A stretch of DNA of 64,000 nt from G963720475 sp963720475 (lineage in GTDB: Bacteria; Actinomycetota; Thermoleophilia; Solirubrobacterales; Thermoleophilaceae). This document shows positions 43,271 to 51,713 of the stretch, one piece after another. The stretch covers positions 1,922,001 to 1,986,000 of the forward strand of contig OY970394.1 in NCBI GenBank assembly GCA_963720475.1, read 5' to 3'. The notes under the pieces are model-generated. The model was not told where the DNA came from and did no database searches. It saw only the letters and a program-made list of their open reading frames with translations. The translations under genes were made by a program, and so were the position numbers. The first letter of the stretch is position 1. Each line of letters opens with the position of its first letter.

Positions 43271-44542
43271 CTAGGTGCGCGTGAAGCGGCGGCCGGCCGT
43301 CGGCGAGACCGCCTCGTCGAGCTCGACCTTCGCTGGCGCCAGCGGCAGCTCGGTGGCGCCCTCGCGCGCGGCCTCGGCCTCCATCAGCGCGATCCGTTCC
43401 GGCGTCAGCTCGTCGGCGTTCTCCTCCTCGATCTTCTGCAGCCATTCGGCCCCCTCGGCGGCCTTGTCCTCGTCCACCAGCGTGCGCCCCGCCTCGATCG
43501 AGCGGTCGATCTCGTTGAAGAGCTCATCCACGAGTCGGTCCTGCGGCACCTTCCGCAGCGGCTCACCGTGGGAGAAGATCAAGCCCTCGTTTTTCGCGCC
43601 GGTGATGCCGAAGTCGGCGTGCGAGGCCTCGCCGATCCCGTTGACCGCGCAGCCGAGCACCGCGACCTCGATCGGCTCCTCGTAGGACTCGAGCCGCTGC
43701 TCGATCTCTGCGACGACCGTGTCCATGTCGAACTGGAGCCGCCCGCACGTCGGGCAGGCGATCAGGACGGGGCCGCGCTCGCGCAGCTTGAGCGCCTTGA
43801 GGATCTCCCAGGCGACCTTGACCTCCTCCTCGGCGTGGAAGGTGGAGAGTGAGATGCGGATCGTGTCGCCGATGCCGTCGGCGAGCAGGGTGCCGAGTCC
43901 GACGGAGGACTTGAGCGAGCCGGACCACTTCGTGCCGGCCTCGGTGATGCCAAGGTGGAGCGGGTAGTCGATCTTCTCCGACAGGAGGCGGTTCGAGGCG
44001 ATCGTGTTAGGCACGTTCGTCGACTTGATCGAGACCTTGAAGTCGTCGAAGTCGAGCCCCTCCATCAGCTCGACGAACTCGAGGGCGGCGGCCACGAGCG
44101 CCTCGACGGAGTTCTCGCGCTCGAGCTCGTGGAGATGCTTCGGCAGCGAGCCGGAGTTGACGCCGATCCGCATCGGAGTTCGCGCCGCCTTCGCCCGCTC
44201 GGCCACCTCGGCGACCTTGTCGCGGCCGCCGATGTTGCCCGGGTTGAGGCGGATGCAATGCGCGCCGGCGTCGATCGCCTTCAGCGCGAGCGTGTGGTTG
44301 AAGTGGATGTCGGCGATCACCGGGATCGGCGACTCGACGACGAGCTTCTTGAGCGCGACGATGTCGTCGTCGCGCGGGACGGCGACGCGGACGAGGTCGG
44401 CGCCGGCGTCCGCGATCGCCTTGATCTGGGTCAGTGTCGCGTCGTAATCGGCAGTCTCGGTCTTCGTCATCGACTGGACCGCGACGGGGGCTCCGCCGCC
44501 GATCTTCACGCCGCCGACGTCTATCTGGCGCTTCGATGCCAT
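43271..44542 (-). CDS. ispG: 4-hydroxy-3-methylbut-2-enyl diphosphate synthase
   Basis: 423 residues from ATG 44542 (MASKRQIDVGGVKIGGGAPV); an extension to 44620 reads into the divergent gene. The TIM-barrel part has VQSMTKTETADYDATLTQIK, PVIADIHFNHTLAL and RLNPGNIG. The 4Fe-4S ligands are in ACPTCGRLQFD and LGCAVNGIGEASHADFGITG. The enzyme reduces MEcPP to HMBPP in the MEP isoprenoid pathway. A C-terminal extension of about 60 acidic residues (ENADELTPERIALMEAEAAR) goes beyond the usual family end. The pathway partner dxr lies at 50 kb. Confidence 0.95.
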   Translation of the reverse strand: MASKRQIDVGGVKIGGGAPVAVQSMTKTETADYDATLTQIKAIADAGADLVRVAVPRDDDIVALKKLVVESPIPVIADIHFNHTLALKAIDAGAHCIRLNPGNIGGRDKVAEVAERAKAARTPMRIGVNSGSLPKHLHELERENSVEALVAAALEFVELMEGLDFDDFKVSIKSTNVPNTIASNRLLSEKIDYPLHLGITEAGTKWSGSLKSSVGLGTLLADGIGDTIRISLSTFHAEEEVKVAWEILKALKLRERGPVLIACPTCGRLQFDMDTVVAEIEQRLESYEEPIEVAVLGCAVNGIGEASHADFGITGAKNEGLIFSHGEPLRKVPQDRLVDELFNEIDRSIEAGRTLVDEDKAAEGAEWLQKIEEENADELTPERIALMEAEAAREGATELPLAPAKVELDEAVSPTAGRRFTRT

Positions 44543-44570
44543 GTGCCATGAAGGGTAGCCTGCGCGCGGT

Positions 44571-45716
44571 TTGCCGACCCTCTCCGAAGCGCAGCGCCTG
44601 GCCGTGCGCGACTCGCTCACGGCCGTCGCGGCGTCGCGCCTGCTCGTGCTGCTCGCCGGCGTGGGCGCCGTCCTGATCCGTGGCTCGTTCCCGGCCCAGG
44701 ACCCCTCCGGGCTGACTGCTCCCTTCGGAGCCCAGTGGGCGAACGACCTCGCCGCGCCGTTCGCCCGCTTCGACTCGGTCTGGTTCCTGACGATCGCCGA
44801 GGACGGCTACTTCACCGATTCGCTGCCCGCTTTCTTCCCTTTGTACCCGCTGCTGGTGAAGGTCGTCGGCTACGTGACGGTCGAGCCGCTGATCGCGGGC
44901 GTGCTCGTTTCGCTGGTGGCGATGTTCGCGGCGCTGGTCGTCGTCCACCGCCTGGTTGCGCTCGAGCTCGGTGAGGAGCTCGCGCGGCCGACGGTGCTGT
45001 TGGTCGCGTTCGCGCCGATGGCCTTCTACCTGTCGGCGGTCTACAGCGAGTCGCTGTTTCTCGCGCTGTCGGTGGGGTCGTTCTACATGGGTCGCCGCCG
45101 CCGTTGGGTCTGGGCGGGCGCGCTCGGCGCGCTCGCGGCGCTGACGCGCTCCGCTGGCGTGGTGATGGTCGTGCCGCTGCTGCTGCTCTACCTCTTCGGG
45201 CCAGATCGCGACGAGGACGGCCCCCGCGTGCGCCCGGACATCCTCTGGATTGCCCTCGTGCCGCTCGGGCTCGTCGCGTTCGGTGCCTATCTCGGGCTCG
45301 AGCGCGACGACGTCTTCGCGATGTTCGGCGCCCAGGACGCCTGGGGGCGCGAGTTCGTCGCGCCGTTCGCGGGGATCTGGGAAGGAATCGCGGCGCCCTT
45401 CACGGGCGACCGCAACAACTTCTGGGAGCTCGGCTGGCTCGTCTTCGCGGCCATCGCGGTCGTCGGCTGCTTCCGAAGGCTCCCGGCGGCCTACGGCGCC
45501 TACGCGCTCGTCGCGCTCGCGATCCCCCTCTCCTACCCCGTCGACGACTACCCGCTCACGTCGCTCTCGCGCTTCATCGCGGTGTTGTTCCCGCTGTGGA
45601 TGTGGGTGGCGCTGTGGACGACCGAGCGGCGGCTGTTCCGACCCGTCCTGGCGCTCTCCGCGCTCGGCCTGGCGCTCTACGCCGGGCAGTTCGCGACTTG
45701 GCGCTTCGTGTCCTAG
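44571..45716 (+). CDS. PIG-V/GT-C-like membrane mannosyltransferase
   Basis: 381 residues from TTG 44571 (MPTLSEAQRLAVRDSLTAVA); GTG 44604 is possible too. About eight to nine transmembrane helices. The first loop has FARFDSVWFLTIAEDGYF, a D-containing GT-C catalytic loop with the R-F/W-D-S-xW/H pattern of GPI mannosyltransferase 2 (PIG-V)-like proteins. It is followed by FFPLYPLLVK and MAFYLSAVYSESLFLALSVG, also PIG-V features. It probably uses polyprenyl-phosphate mannose to glycosylate an envelope lipid or protein. It is divergent from ispG with a 28-base gap. Confidence 0.82.
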   Translation: MPTLSEAQRLAVRDSLTAVAASRLLVLLAGVGAVLIRGSFPAQDPSGLTAPFGAQWANDLAAPFARFDSVWFLTIAEDGYFTDSLPAFFPLYPLLVKVVGYVTVEPLIAGVLVSLVAMFAALVVVHRLVALELGEELARPTVLLVAFAPMAFYLSAVYSESLFLALSVGSFYMGRRRRWVWAGALGALAALTRSAGVVMVVPLLLLYLFGPDRDEDGPRVRPDILWIALVPLGLVAFGAYLGLERDDVFAMFGAQDAWGREFVAPFAGIWEGIAAPFTGDRNNFWELGWLVFAAIAVVGCFRRLPAAYGAYALVALAIPLSYPVDDYPLTSLSRFIAVLFPLWMWVALWTTERRLFRPVLALSALGLALYAGQFATWRFVS

Positions 45717-45717
45717 G

Positions 45718-45918
45718 TCAGCGGTCGTCCGGCGACCCGGGGAAGGGCGACGCCTCACACCCCGAGATCAGATCGGTCGGGTGCGCGGAGACGAAATCTC
45801 CGGTCCCCTCGCCGCAGTCGGCGGTGTCCCCAGTGTCACCCTTGCCGGCGAACAGCCTGTCGTTGCCGCCGTACCCCTGCATCAGGTCGACGCCGGCTCC
45901 ACCCTCGAGCGTGGTCAC
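45718..45918 (-). CDS. RTX/calcium-binding-like C-terminal fragment
   Basis: 66 residues starting at a GTG that overlaps the stop of the CAP-domain gene (GTGA). LEGGAGVDLMQGYGGNDRLF is a nonapeptide GGxGxDxLx-type repeat pair. TADCGEGTGDF and SGCE match the DCGxGxD...CE end of long secreted calcium-binding proteins. There is no signal peptide and too few repeats for a full protein. It may be a remnant, or the tail of the upstream CAP protein separated by a frameshift; I see no single obvious indel site. Confidence 0.4.
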   Translation of the reverse strand: MTTLEGGAGVDLMQGYGGNDRLFAGKGDTGDTADCGEGTGDFVSAHPTDLISGCEASPFPGSPDDR

Positions 45919-46799
45919 TCGAAGACCCCTACGGGAAGGGCCGGCACGACGTTGAACGACCAGGTCCGGGCGAAGTCCACGCGCTTGCCCTTGTCGGGCC
46001 CGAAGACTTCGCGCGCGTTGCCGGCCACCGACGCGGTGTACACGCCTTCGGGCAGCGGCTTCCGCGGGATCAGCACTCCTCCGGTCGGCAGGAAGGTCTC
46101 GAGCCCCCGGACCTTGTTGTCGGCGACCTTCAGTTCGACCGGGCCGTTAGGGCCGGTGAGAGCGGCCTTGGTGATGTCGCCGGCCGCGGAGGTGCTGAGC
46201 GGGCCGTCGAAGAAGACGAACAGGTACGGCCCGGTCTCGGTTCCGTCCTTGATGCCGACCCGCTGGCCGGGCGTGTAGGGCCCCTCGGAGGCAGTTTCGC
46301 TGCCGGGGTAGGACTTGCCCTCGCCAGGATAGACGTAGACGGTCGGCGTCTTCGGCGCCTTTCGGCCAAGGCCGTTCGTCACGACGCAGTTGTAATCGCC
46401 GGTCTCGTCGGCTCCCGCCTTGTTCAGCCGCGGGGCCAGCAGCGCGGCGAGGTGGATCGGCGCGGCCTCCCACGGGTTCCCCTGCGACCACAGAATGCCT
46501 CGCGAAAGAACGCTGGCTCGGGCCGCTGCGGCGCCTTCCTTGCTGTAGCCGGGCTTGCCCTTCTGCTCGAAGTGCGTCAGCTGCCCGCCGTTCAGGCGCT
46601 GGTAGCGGTTGTGCTTCTTGCAGCCGTCGGCGCGCGCCGAGCTGTTGGCGACCTTGCCCGGGAGGCCGTGGAAGACCCGCTGCTCGTTGATCTTGGCGAT
46701 GATCCCCTTGCTCGAGAGCGCCCCGGCGCTCGGCGCGAGCGCGCCGCTCGCGAACAGGGCAGCCGCGGCCAACAGCCAGAGGCGCGACATGCGAGTCAC
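45915..46799 (-). CDS. secreted CAP-like (SCP/PR1) domain protein
   Basis: 294 residues. The signal peptide LWLLAAAALFASGALAPSAG is followed by a CAP-like segment (about 30-150): IIAKINEQRVFHGLPGKVAN, a conserved His (QLTHFEQKG), and SQGNPWEAAPIHLAALLAPR, the region where CAP proteins hold their second His/Glu pair. A beta-rich C-terminal domain (about 200-290) follows. Bacterial CAP proteins are exported and of mostly unknown function. The domain call rests on this pattern. It is followed by the RTX-like fragment. Confidence 0.7.
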   Translation of the reverse strand: MTRMSRLWLLAAAALFASGALAPSAGALSSKGIIAKINEQRVFHGLPGKVANSSARADGCKKHNRYQRLNGGQLTHFEQKGKPGYSKEGAAAARASVLSRGILWSQGNPWEAAPIHLAALLAPRLNKAGADETGDYNCVVTNGLGRKAPKTPTVYVYPGEGKSYPGSETASEGPYTPGQRVGIKDGTETGPYLFVFFDGPLSTSAAGDITKAALTGPNGPVELKVADNKVRGLETFLPTGGVLIPRKPLPEGVYTASVAGNAREVFGPDKGKRVDFARTWSFNVVPALPVGVFE

Positions 46800-46856
46800 C
46801 CGTTCAGGCTAGGCGACAACGCTCGATATCGCAACCCGCGTCCCGTCCGGCACGGA

Positions 46857-48680
46857 CTACTCCTTCTTCTCGTACAGCGCCTCGATCTCGCCGGCGTACT
46901 TCTCCGCGATCGGCTTGCGCTTGAGCTTCGCCGTCGGGGTCAGCTCGTCGCCGCCGGGCTCCCACGGGGTCGAGATGATCTTGAACTTCTTGATCTGCTC
47001 TACGCGCGCGAGGCCCTCGTTGGCCTTCTCCATCTCGGCGTCGACCGCGGCGATCATCTTCTCGTCGGAGGCGAGTGCCTCGATGTCGCCCTCGATCCCC
47101 TGCTGCTTCGCCACCAGGGGGGCGCTGTCGGGGTCGAGCGTCACGAGCGCGACGTTGAAAGGCCGGCTGTCGCCGATCGCAACGGCCTGCCCGATCAGCG
47201 GGCCGGCGGCCTTGACCTTGGCCTCGATGTTCGCCGGCGACATGTTCTTGCCGGCCGCGTTGATGATGATCTCCTTCTTACGGTCGACGATCTTGAGGTA
47301 GCCGTCCTCGTCGAACTCGCCGATGTCGCCGGTGTGCATCCAGCCGTCGGAGTCGATCGTCTCGGCGGTCTTGTCCGGCTGGTTGCGGTAGCCGGCCATG
47401 ATCACCCGGCCGCGCACGAGCACCTCGCCGTCCTCCGCGAGCTTCACCTCGGTACCGGGGGTCGGCGGGCCGACCGTGCCGATCTTGACCTTCTCGGGTG
47501 GGTTGCAGGTGCCGTTGCCGCAGGTCTCGGACATCCCCCACAGCTCCGCCAGCGGGATCCCGATCGCGTGGAAGAACTCGATCACCTCGGGCGGCGTCGG
47601 CGCGGCGCCGACGTTGACCGACTCGGCCTGGTCGAGTCCGAGCTTCTCGCGGATCTTCGACAGCACGGCGGCGTCGGCCTTTGCATACTCGGCGGCGAGC
47701 TCCTCCGGGATCTCCTCGCCGGCCTGCTCGGCCTTGACCTTCTTCATGCCGACGCCGATCGCCCACTCGGTCGCCTGCTTCTTCTCCTCGTCCTCCTCGG
47801 CCTCGATCCCGGCCTCGAGCGCGGCCTTCAGCTTCTCCCAGATCCGCGGCACGGCGAAGAACCACGTCGGGTGCACCTCCGGCATATAGGCGACCACCTG
47901 TCGCGGGTCGGGGCAGCACGTTGCCGTGAAGCCGAGCATGATCGGTAGGTAGTGGCTGCACGCGCGCTCGGCGATGTGTGCCATCGGCAGCCACGAGATC
48001 ACGCTGCCCTCGCTCGGGAAGTCGATCATCTGATTGAAGCCCTGGACGGAGGCGATCAGGTTGTCGTGTGTCAGCTGGACGCCCTTGGGAGGCCCGGTCG
48101 TGCCCGACGTGTAGATCAGCGTGAGGATGTCGTCCGGCTGGACGGCCTTCCACGTGGCCTCGAAGTCGAAGTCGGAGTTGTCCTCGCCGCGCTGTTCGAG
48201 CTCGGCGAGCGTGATCGCGCCTTCGGGCGCCTCGCCGTCGACGACGACGACGTGCTCGAGGGTGTCGACGTTCTCCTTCGCCTTCATCACGTGCTCGAGG
48301 AAGGCCTGCTCGGTGACGATCACCGCGTTCGCGGCGTCCCCGAGCAGGTACTCGATCTGCTCGGCCGTGTAGGTGTTGTAGATCGAGAACGGCGTCGCGC
48401 CGAGGTGCATCGCGGCGCTGTCGACCCAGTGGAACTCCGGGCGGTTGGTCAGCATGATCCCGAGCGTCTCGCCGCGGCTGACACCGAGCGACGCGAGCCC
48501 TACCGCGGCCGTCCGCACCTTGCCGGCGTACTCCGCCCAAGTGATCGAGAACTCGTCTCCCTTGGTGCGGATGGCGGGCTCGTTCGCGTTCGCCTCCGCC
48601 GTCAGCTGGAATGCCTCCGCGACGGTCCTCGCGCTGATGCCCACCGGCTCGTCGGCCCGCTTCTCGGTCGCTGCTTCCAT
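46857..48680 (-). CDS. long-chain acyl-CoA synthetase (AMP-forming, FadD15-like)
   Basis: 607 residues. The ANL superfamily P-loop is LTLIYTSGTTGPPKGVQLTH (about 187-206). LWGMSETCGNGTCNPPEKV is A5, DGWMHTGDIGEFDEDGYLKI holds the A7 Asp, and VDRKKEIIINAAGKNMSPAN is the A8/A10 region, where the family's Lys acts. It activates fatty acids to acyl-CoA via acyl-AMP. Subtype features (long central insertion EDEEKKQATEWAIGVGMKKV) are as in FadD15-like bacterial enzymes. It lies 60 bases after rseP on the same strand, possibly at the end of the envelope cluster. Confidence 0.93.
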   Translation of the reverse strand: MEAATEKRADEPVGISARTVAEAFQLTAEANANEPAIRTKGDEFSITWAEYAGKVRTAAVGLASLGVSRGETLGIMLTNRPEFHWVDSAAMHLGATPFSIYNTYTAEQIEYLLGDAANAVIVTEQAFLEHVMKAKENVDTLEHVVVVDGEAPEGAITLAELEQRGEDNSDFDFEATWKAVQPDDILTLIYTSGTTGPPKGVQLTHDNLIASVQGFNQMIDFPSEGSVISWLPMAHIAERACSHYLPIMLGFTATCCPDPRQVVAYMPEVHPTWFFAVPRIWEKLKAALEAGIEAEEDEEKKQATEWAIGVGMKKVKAEQAGEEIPEELAAEYAKADAAVLSKIREKLGLDQAESVNVGAAPTPPEVIEFFHAIGIPLAELWGMSETCGNGTCNPPEKVKIGTVGPPTPGTEVKLAEDGEVLVRGRVIMAGYRNQPDKTAETIDSDGWMHTGDIGEFDEDGYLKIVDRKKEIIINAAGKNMSPANIEAKVKAAGPLIGQAVAIGDSRPFNVALVTLDPDSAPLVAKQQGIEGDIEALASDEKMIAAVDAEMEKANEGLARVEQIKKFKIISTPWEPGGDELTPTAKLKRKPIAEKYAGEIEALYEKKE

Positions 48681-48740
48681 CCCGTTCCTCCCTCGAAGTT
48701 GGGTGTTAGCGGGACTATCTCACGTTCGGGCGAGGCGTCG

Positions 48741-49829
48741 CTAGCGGACGTTGAAACCCTCGCCCGACAATCGCCCGATGTCGTTGGTTAACCCGATCGC
48801 GAACAGCCCGATGACGAGCATGAAGCCGACGACCGATGCCTGCTCCATCGTCTTGTAGGAGACGGGTCGCCCGCCTCGCAATTTTTCGACGACCGCCCAG
48901 AAGATGTGCCCTCCGTCCAGCGGCAGGAACGGAAACAGGTTCACGATCGCCAGTGAAAGCGAGATGATCGCGAGGATGCCGACGACCTCGGCAATGTCGG
49001 AGAGGATCGTCTGGCGGGTGACCTCGTAGGAGCCGACGACACCCGAGATCTCCTTGCGTTTCTCCGCGTCGAACAGCCGCGCGGGCAGGCTCGCGGTCTG
49101 CTTCGTGATGAACCAGAACTGCTCGAGCGAGACGTCGACCGCCTTGCCGAAACCGAACGGCCGCCGGGGGCCATTCGGGTCGTAGGCGAAGCCGAGCCGC
49201 ATCCGCCCCGGCTTGACCGCCGTGTCGTAGACAGGGGTCAGCGTGAGCGTGCGCGTCTTGCCGTCGCGCGAGACGACGATCTTCGCGGGCGTTGCCGCCT
49301 TGCAGCCGTCGAACGGCTTGCCCTCGCAGCGGTGCGAGCGGATCTGCTCGTTCAGCTCGGTCGGACCGCCGCGCGTTCCGTCGACCGAGACGATCCGGTC
49401 GCCGGGCTCGAGCTGCCCGGAGGCAGGGAAGCCCTTCTCGACCGCCTGGACCTTGTCGGTGCCGTCCTGCGGCCCGATCAGCCAGAAGAAGACGAGCAGC
49501 AGGATGAACGCGACGATCAGGTTCATCGCCGGGCCGGCCGCGATCACGACGACCCGCTTCCAGACCGGCATTGCGTAATACGCGCGCGGCTTGACGTCGT
49601 CCGGAAGCTCTTCCTCCGGATTCATCCCGCTGATCTTCACGTAGCCCCCGAGCGGGATCGCGCCGATCGCGTACTCGGTCTCCCCCTTCTTCTTGCGCGC
49701 CAGCAGGGGCGGGAAGAAGAGCGAGAAGCGCTCGACGCGCATGCCGACCCACTTCGCGACCGCGAAGTGGCCGAGCTCGTGGAGGATCACGAGCAGCGCG
49801 AAACCGACGAACGCCAGGACCCAGCTCAA
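48741..49829 (-). CDS. rseP: site-2 intramembrane metalloprotease RseP/Rip1
   Basis: 362 residues. HExxH zinc site in ILHELGHFAVAKWVGM (about 16-31) in the first transmembrane helix, the third ligand Asp in FPFLPLDGGHIFW (about 300), and a membrane-embedded GPAMNLIVAFILLLVFF. A PDZ domain (about 120-190) is marked by GFPASGQLEPGDRIVSVDGT. S2P proteases release anti-sigma or similar membrane regulators. The start overlaps the dxr stop by 4 bases (ATGA), the conserved dxr-rseP pairing. Confidence 0.95.
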   Translation of the reverse strand: MSWVLAFVGFALLVILHELGHFAVAKWVGMRVERFSLFFPPLLARKKKGETEYAIGAIPLGGYVKISGMNPEEELPDDVKPRAYYAMPVWKRVVVIAAGPAMNLIVAFILLLVFFWLIGPQDGTDKVQAVEKGFPASGQLEPGDRIVSVDGTRGGPTELNEQIRSHRCEGKPFDGCKAATPAKIVVSRDGKTRTLTLTPVYDTAVKPGRMRLGFAYDPNGPRRPFGFGKAVDVSLEQFWFITKQTASLPARLFDAEKRKEISGVVGSYEVTRQTILSDIAEVVGILAIISLSLAIVNLFPFLPLDGGHIFWAVVEKLRGGRPVSYKTMEQASVVGFMLVIGLFAIGLTNDIGRLSGEGFNVR

Positions 49830-50992
49830 GGGCTCGCCACCGCGCCTGCGCGCTCGACCAACTCGGCCGCGAGCTCACGCGCCGCCGTGTCGGCGGCGTA
49901 GAGGTCGGAGAAGTGGCGGACCTCGCCGGCGGGGGCCTGCTCGAGCGCGCCGCCGATCACGCGCGCGATCGCGGCGAAGCGCAGGCGTCCCTCGAGGAAT
50001 GCGTGGACGGCGACCTCGTTCGCGGCGTTGAGCACGCACGGGGCCGTGCCGCCGGCCTCCCCCGCCTCGCGCGCGAGCCGCAGGCAGGGGAAGGCGTCGA
50101 GGTCGGGTGCTTCGAAGGTCAGCTCCCCGAGGGCCGCGAGGTCGAGCGTCGCGACGGGCACGTCTGCGCGGTCGGGGTAGTTGAGCGCGTAGGAGATCGG
50201 CACGCGCATGTCCGGATTGCCGAGGTGTGCGAGCGAGGCGCCGTCGTTCAGGTGGACGAGCGCGTGGATGATCGACTGCGGGTGGACGACTACGTCGATC
50301 TGCTCGTAGGCGACGCCGAAGAGGTGATGCGCCTCGATCAGCTCGAGCCCCTTGTTCATCAACGTCGCCGAATCGATCGTGATCTTGCCGCCCATGTCCC
50401 AGGTGGGGTGCGCGAGCGCCTGCTCGACCGTCACGTCCTCGAGCTCGCCGGCGGCCCGCCCGCGGAAGGGGCCGCCCGACGCGGTCAGGACGAGCCGGTC
50501 GATCGCCCCGGGCCGCTCCGAGTCCACCAGCTGCTGAAGCGCGGAGTGCTCGGAGTCGACCGGCAGGATCCGGGCGCCGGTCGCCTCGGCCAGCGCGGTT
50601 ACGAGCTCGCCGCCGACGACGAGGCTCTCCTTGTTCGCGAGCGCGAGGTCCAGTCCCTCGCCGAGTGCCGTGATCGTCGGGCCGAGCCCCGCCGATCCCA
50701 CGAGCCCGTTCAGCACGAGGTCGCAGTCGGTCTCGGTGATCAGCTCGACGAGGCCCTCGTTGCCGGCGAGGACTTCGGTCCCTTCCCGCGTGAGCGCCGC
50801 GGCCCTTTCGGCCGCGTCGGGATCGGCGAGCGCGATCCGCGCGACGCCGAGGTCGTGCGCCTGGGCAACGATGTCCTCCGCGCTCGTGTGCGCGGCCAGT
50901 CCGACGATCTCGAGCTCGTCGGAGCCGCGGACGACGTCGATCGCCTGCACGCCGATCGAGCCGGTCGAGCCCAGTAACAGGATCCTGCGCAT
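49826..50992 (-). CDS. dxr: 1-deoxy-D-xylulose-5-phosphate reductoisomerase
   Basis: 388 residues from ATG 50992 (MRRILLLGSTGSIGVQAIDV). NADPH motif LGSTGSIG, then LALANKESLVVGGEL, the metal/substrate site ILPVDSEHSALQQ with Asp and Glu, TASGGPFRG, and HPTWDMGGKITIDSATLMNK containing the catalytic lid. It converts DXP to MEP, the committed step of the MEP pathway. An upstream frame reads into the methyltransferase gene and is spurious. It is coupled to rseP. Confidence 0.96.
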   Translation of the reverse strand: MRRILLLGSTGSIGVQAIDVVRGSDELEIVGLAAHTSAEDIVAQAHDLGVARIALADPDAAERAAALTREGTEVLAGNEGLVELITETDCDLVLNGLVGSAGLGPTITALGEGLDLALANKESLVVGGELVTALAEATGARILPVDSEHSALQQLVDSERPGAIDRLVLTASGGPFRGRAAGELEDVTVEQALAHPTWDMGGKITIDSATLMNKGLELIEAHHLFGVAYEQIDVVVHPQSIIHALVHLNDGASLAHLGNPDMRVPISYALNYPDRADVPVATLDLAALGELTFEAPDLDAFPCLRLAREAGEAGGTAPCVLNAANEVAVHAFLEGRLRFAAIARVIGGALEQAPAGEVRHFSDLYAADTAARELAAELVERAGAVASP

Positions 50993-51026
50993 CCGAATGA
51001 GTGTAGGCAGCCGCCTTTCGGCGCCC

Positions 51027-51713
51027 TTAAGCGGTGCGTTCGACCGCGACGACCGTGTCCACCTCGCCTGCGATCCGCCAGCCGGAGATCGCGTCCGGCC
51101 CGCGGAAGAGCTGGTCACAGACGATCGTCGGACCCGGGTCGCCCCAGCCGCCGGGCTTGTCGCGCCGGGCGTCGTGGAAGAGCACCACGCCGCCCTCGAC
51201 CACGAACGGGCTCCACAGCTCCCAGTCGAGGCGGCAGGCGAGCTCGCGGTGGTCGCCGTCGATGAAGACGAGGTCCACCGGCTCGCCCCACGAGCCGACG
51301 GCGGCATCGCTGAAGAGCAGATGCCATTCGACGTGCGGACCGCCACGCTTCGCCGTGATGCGTTCGACGACGCGGGCCGCGGCTTGCTGGGTGCCGCGCC
51401 AGTCCTCCGCGCGCGGGAGGCGGCGCGGGGCGTCGGCGATCGTCTGGTCGGAGGGCTGGTAGGGGTCGATCAAGTGGAGAGAGGCATCGGTGGGGAGTGC
51501 CTCGGCGAGCACCTTCGCCGACGAGCCCTCGAAGACGCCGATCTCGACCGCGCGTGAGCGGCCCGCGGCCGACTTCGCGAGCAGGGCAGCCTCGGCTTCG
51601 GTGTGCATCGTCATCGGCGGGATCAGCCCGCGGCCGACGGCAGCCGCACGCAGGCGCGCGTTGCGGCGCACCCGGTCGGGCACCAGCTTCCGCAGGCGAG
51701 CGGGCAGCGGCAT
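51027..51713 (-). CDS. class I SAM-dependent methyltransferase (Methyltransf_24-like)
   Basis: 228 residues from ATG 51713, whose first base region overlaps the cdsA stop (TGATG). The N-terminal 40 residues are basic (ARLRKLVPDRVRRNARLRAA). The methyltransferase fold has RAVEIGVFEGSSAKVLAEAL (motif I, about 63-82), HLIDPYQP, PVDLVFIDGDHRELACRLDW (about 152-171) and GGVVLFHDARRD. The DGDH and HD pair is typical of cephalosporin-hydroxylase-like/Methyltransf_24 proteins. The target is unknown. Its place between cdsA and dxr is not part of the standard cluster. Confidence 0.83.
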   Translation of the reverse strand: MPLPARLRKLVPDRVRRNARLRAAAVGRGLIPPMTMHTEAEAALLAKSAAGRSRAVEIGVFEGSSAKVLAEALPTDASLHLIDPYQPSDQTIADAPRRLPRAEDWRGTQQAAARVVERITAKRGGPHVEWHLLFSDAAVGSWGEPVDLVFIDGDHRELACRLDWELWSPFVVEGGVVLFHDARRDKPGGWGDPGPTIVCDQLFRGPDAISGWRIAGEVDTVVAVERTA

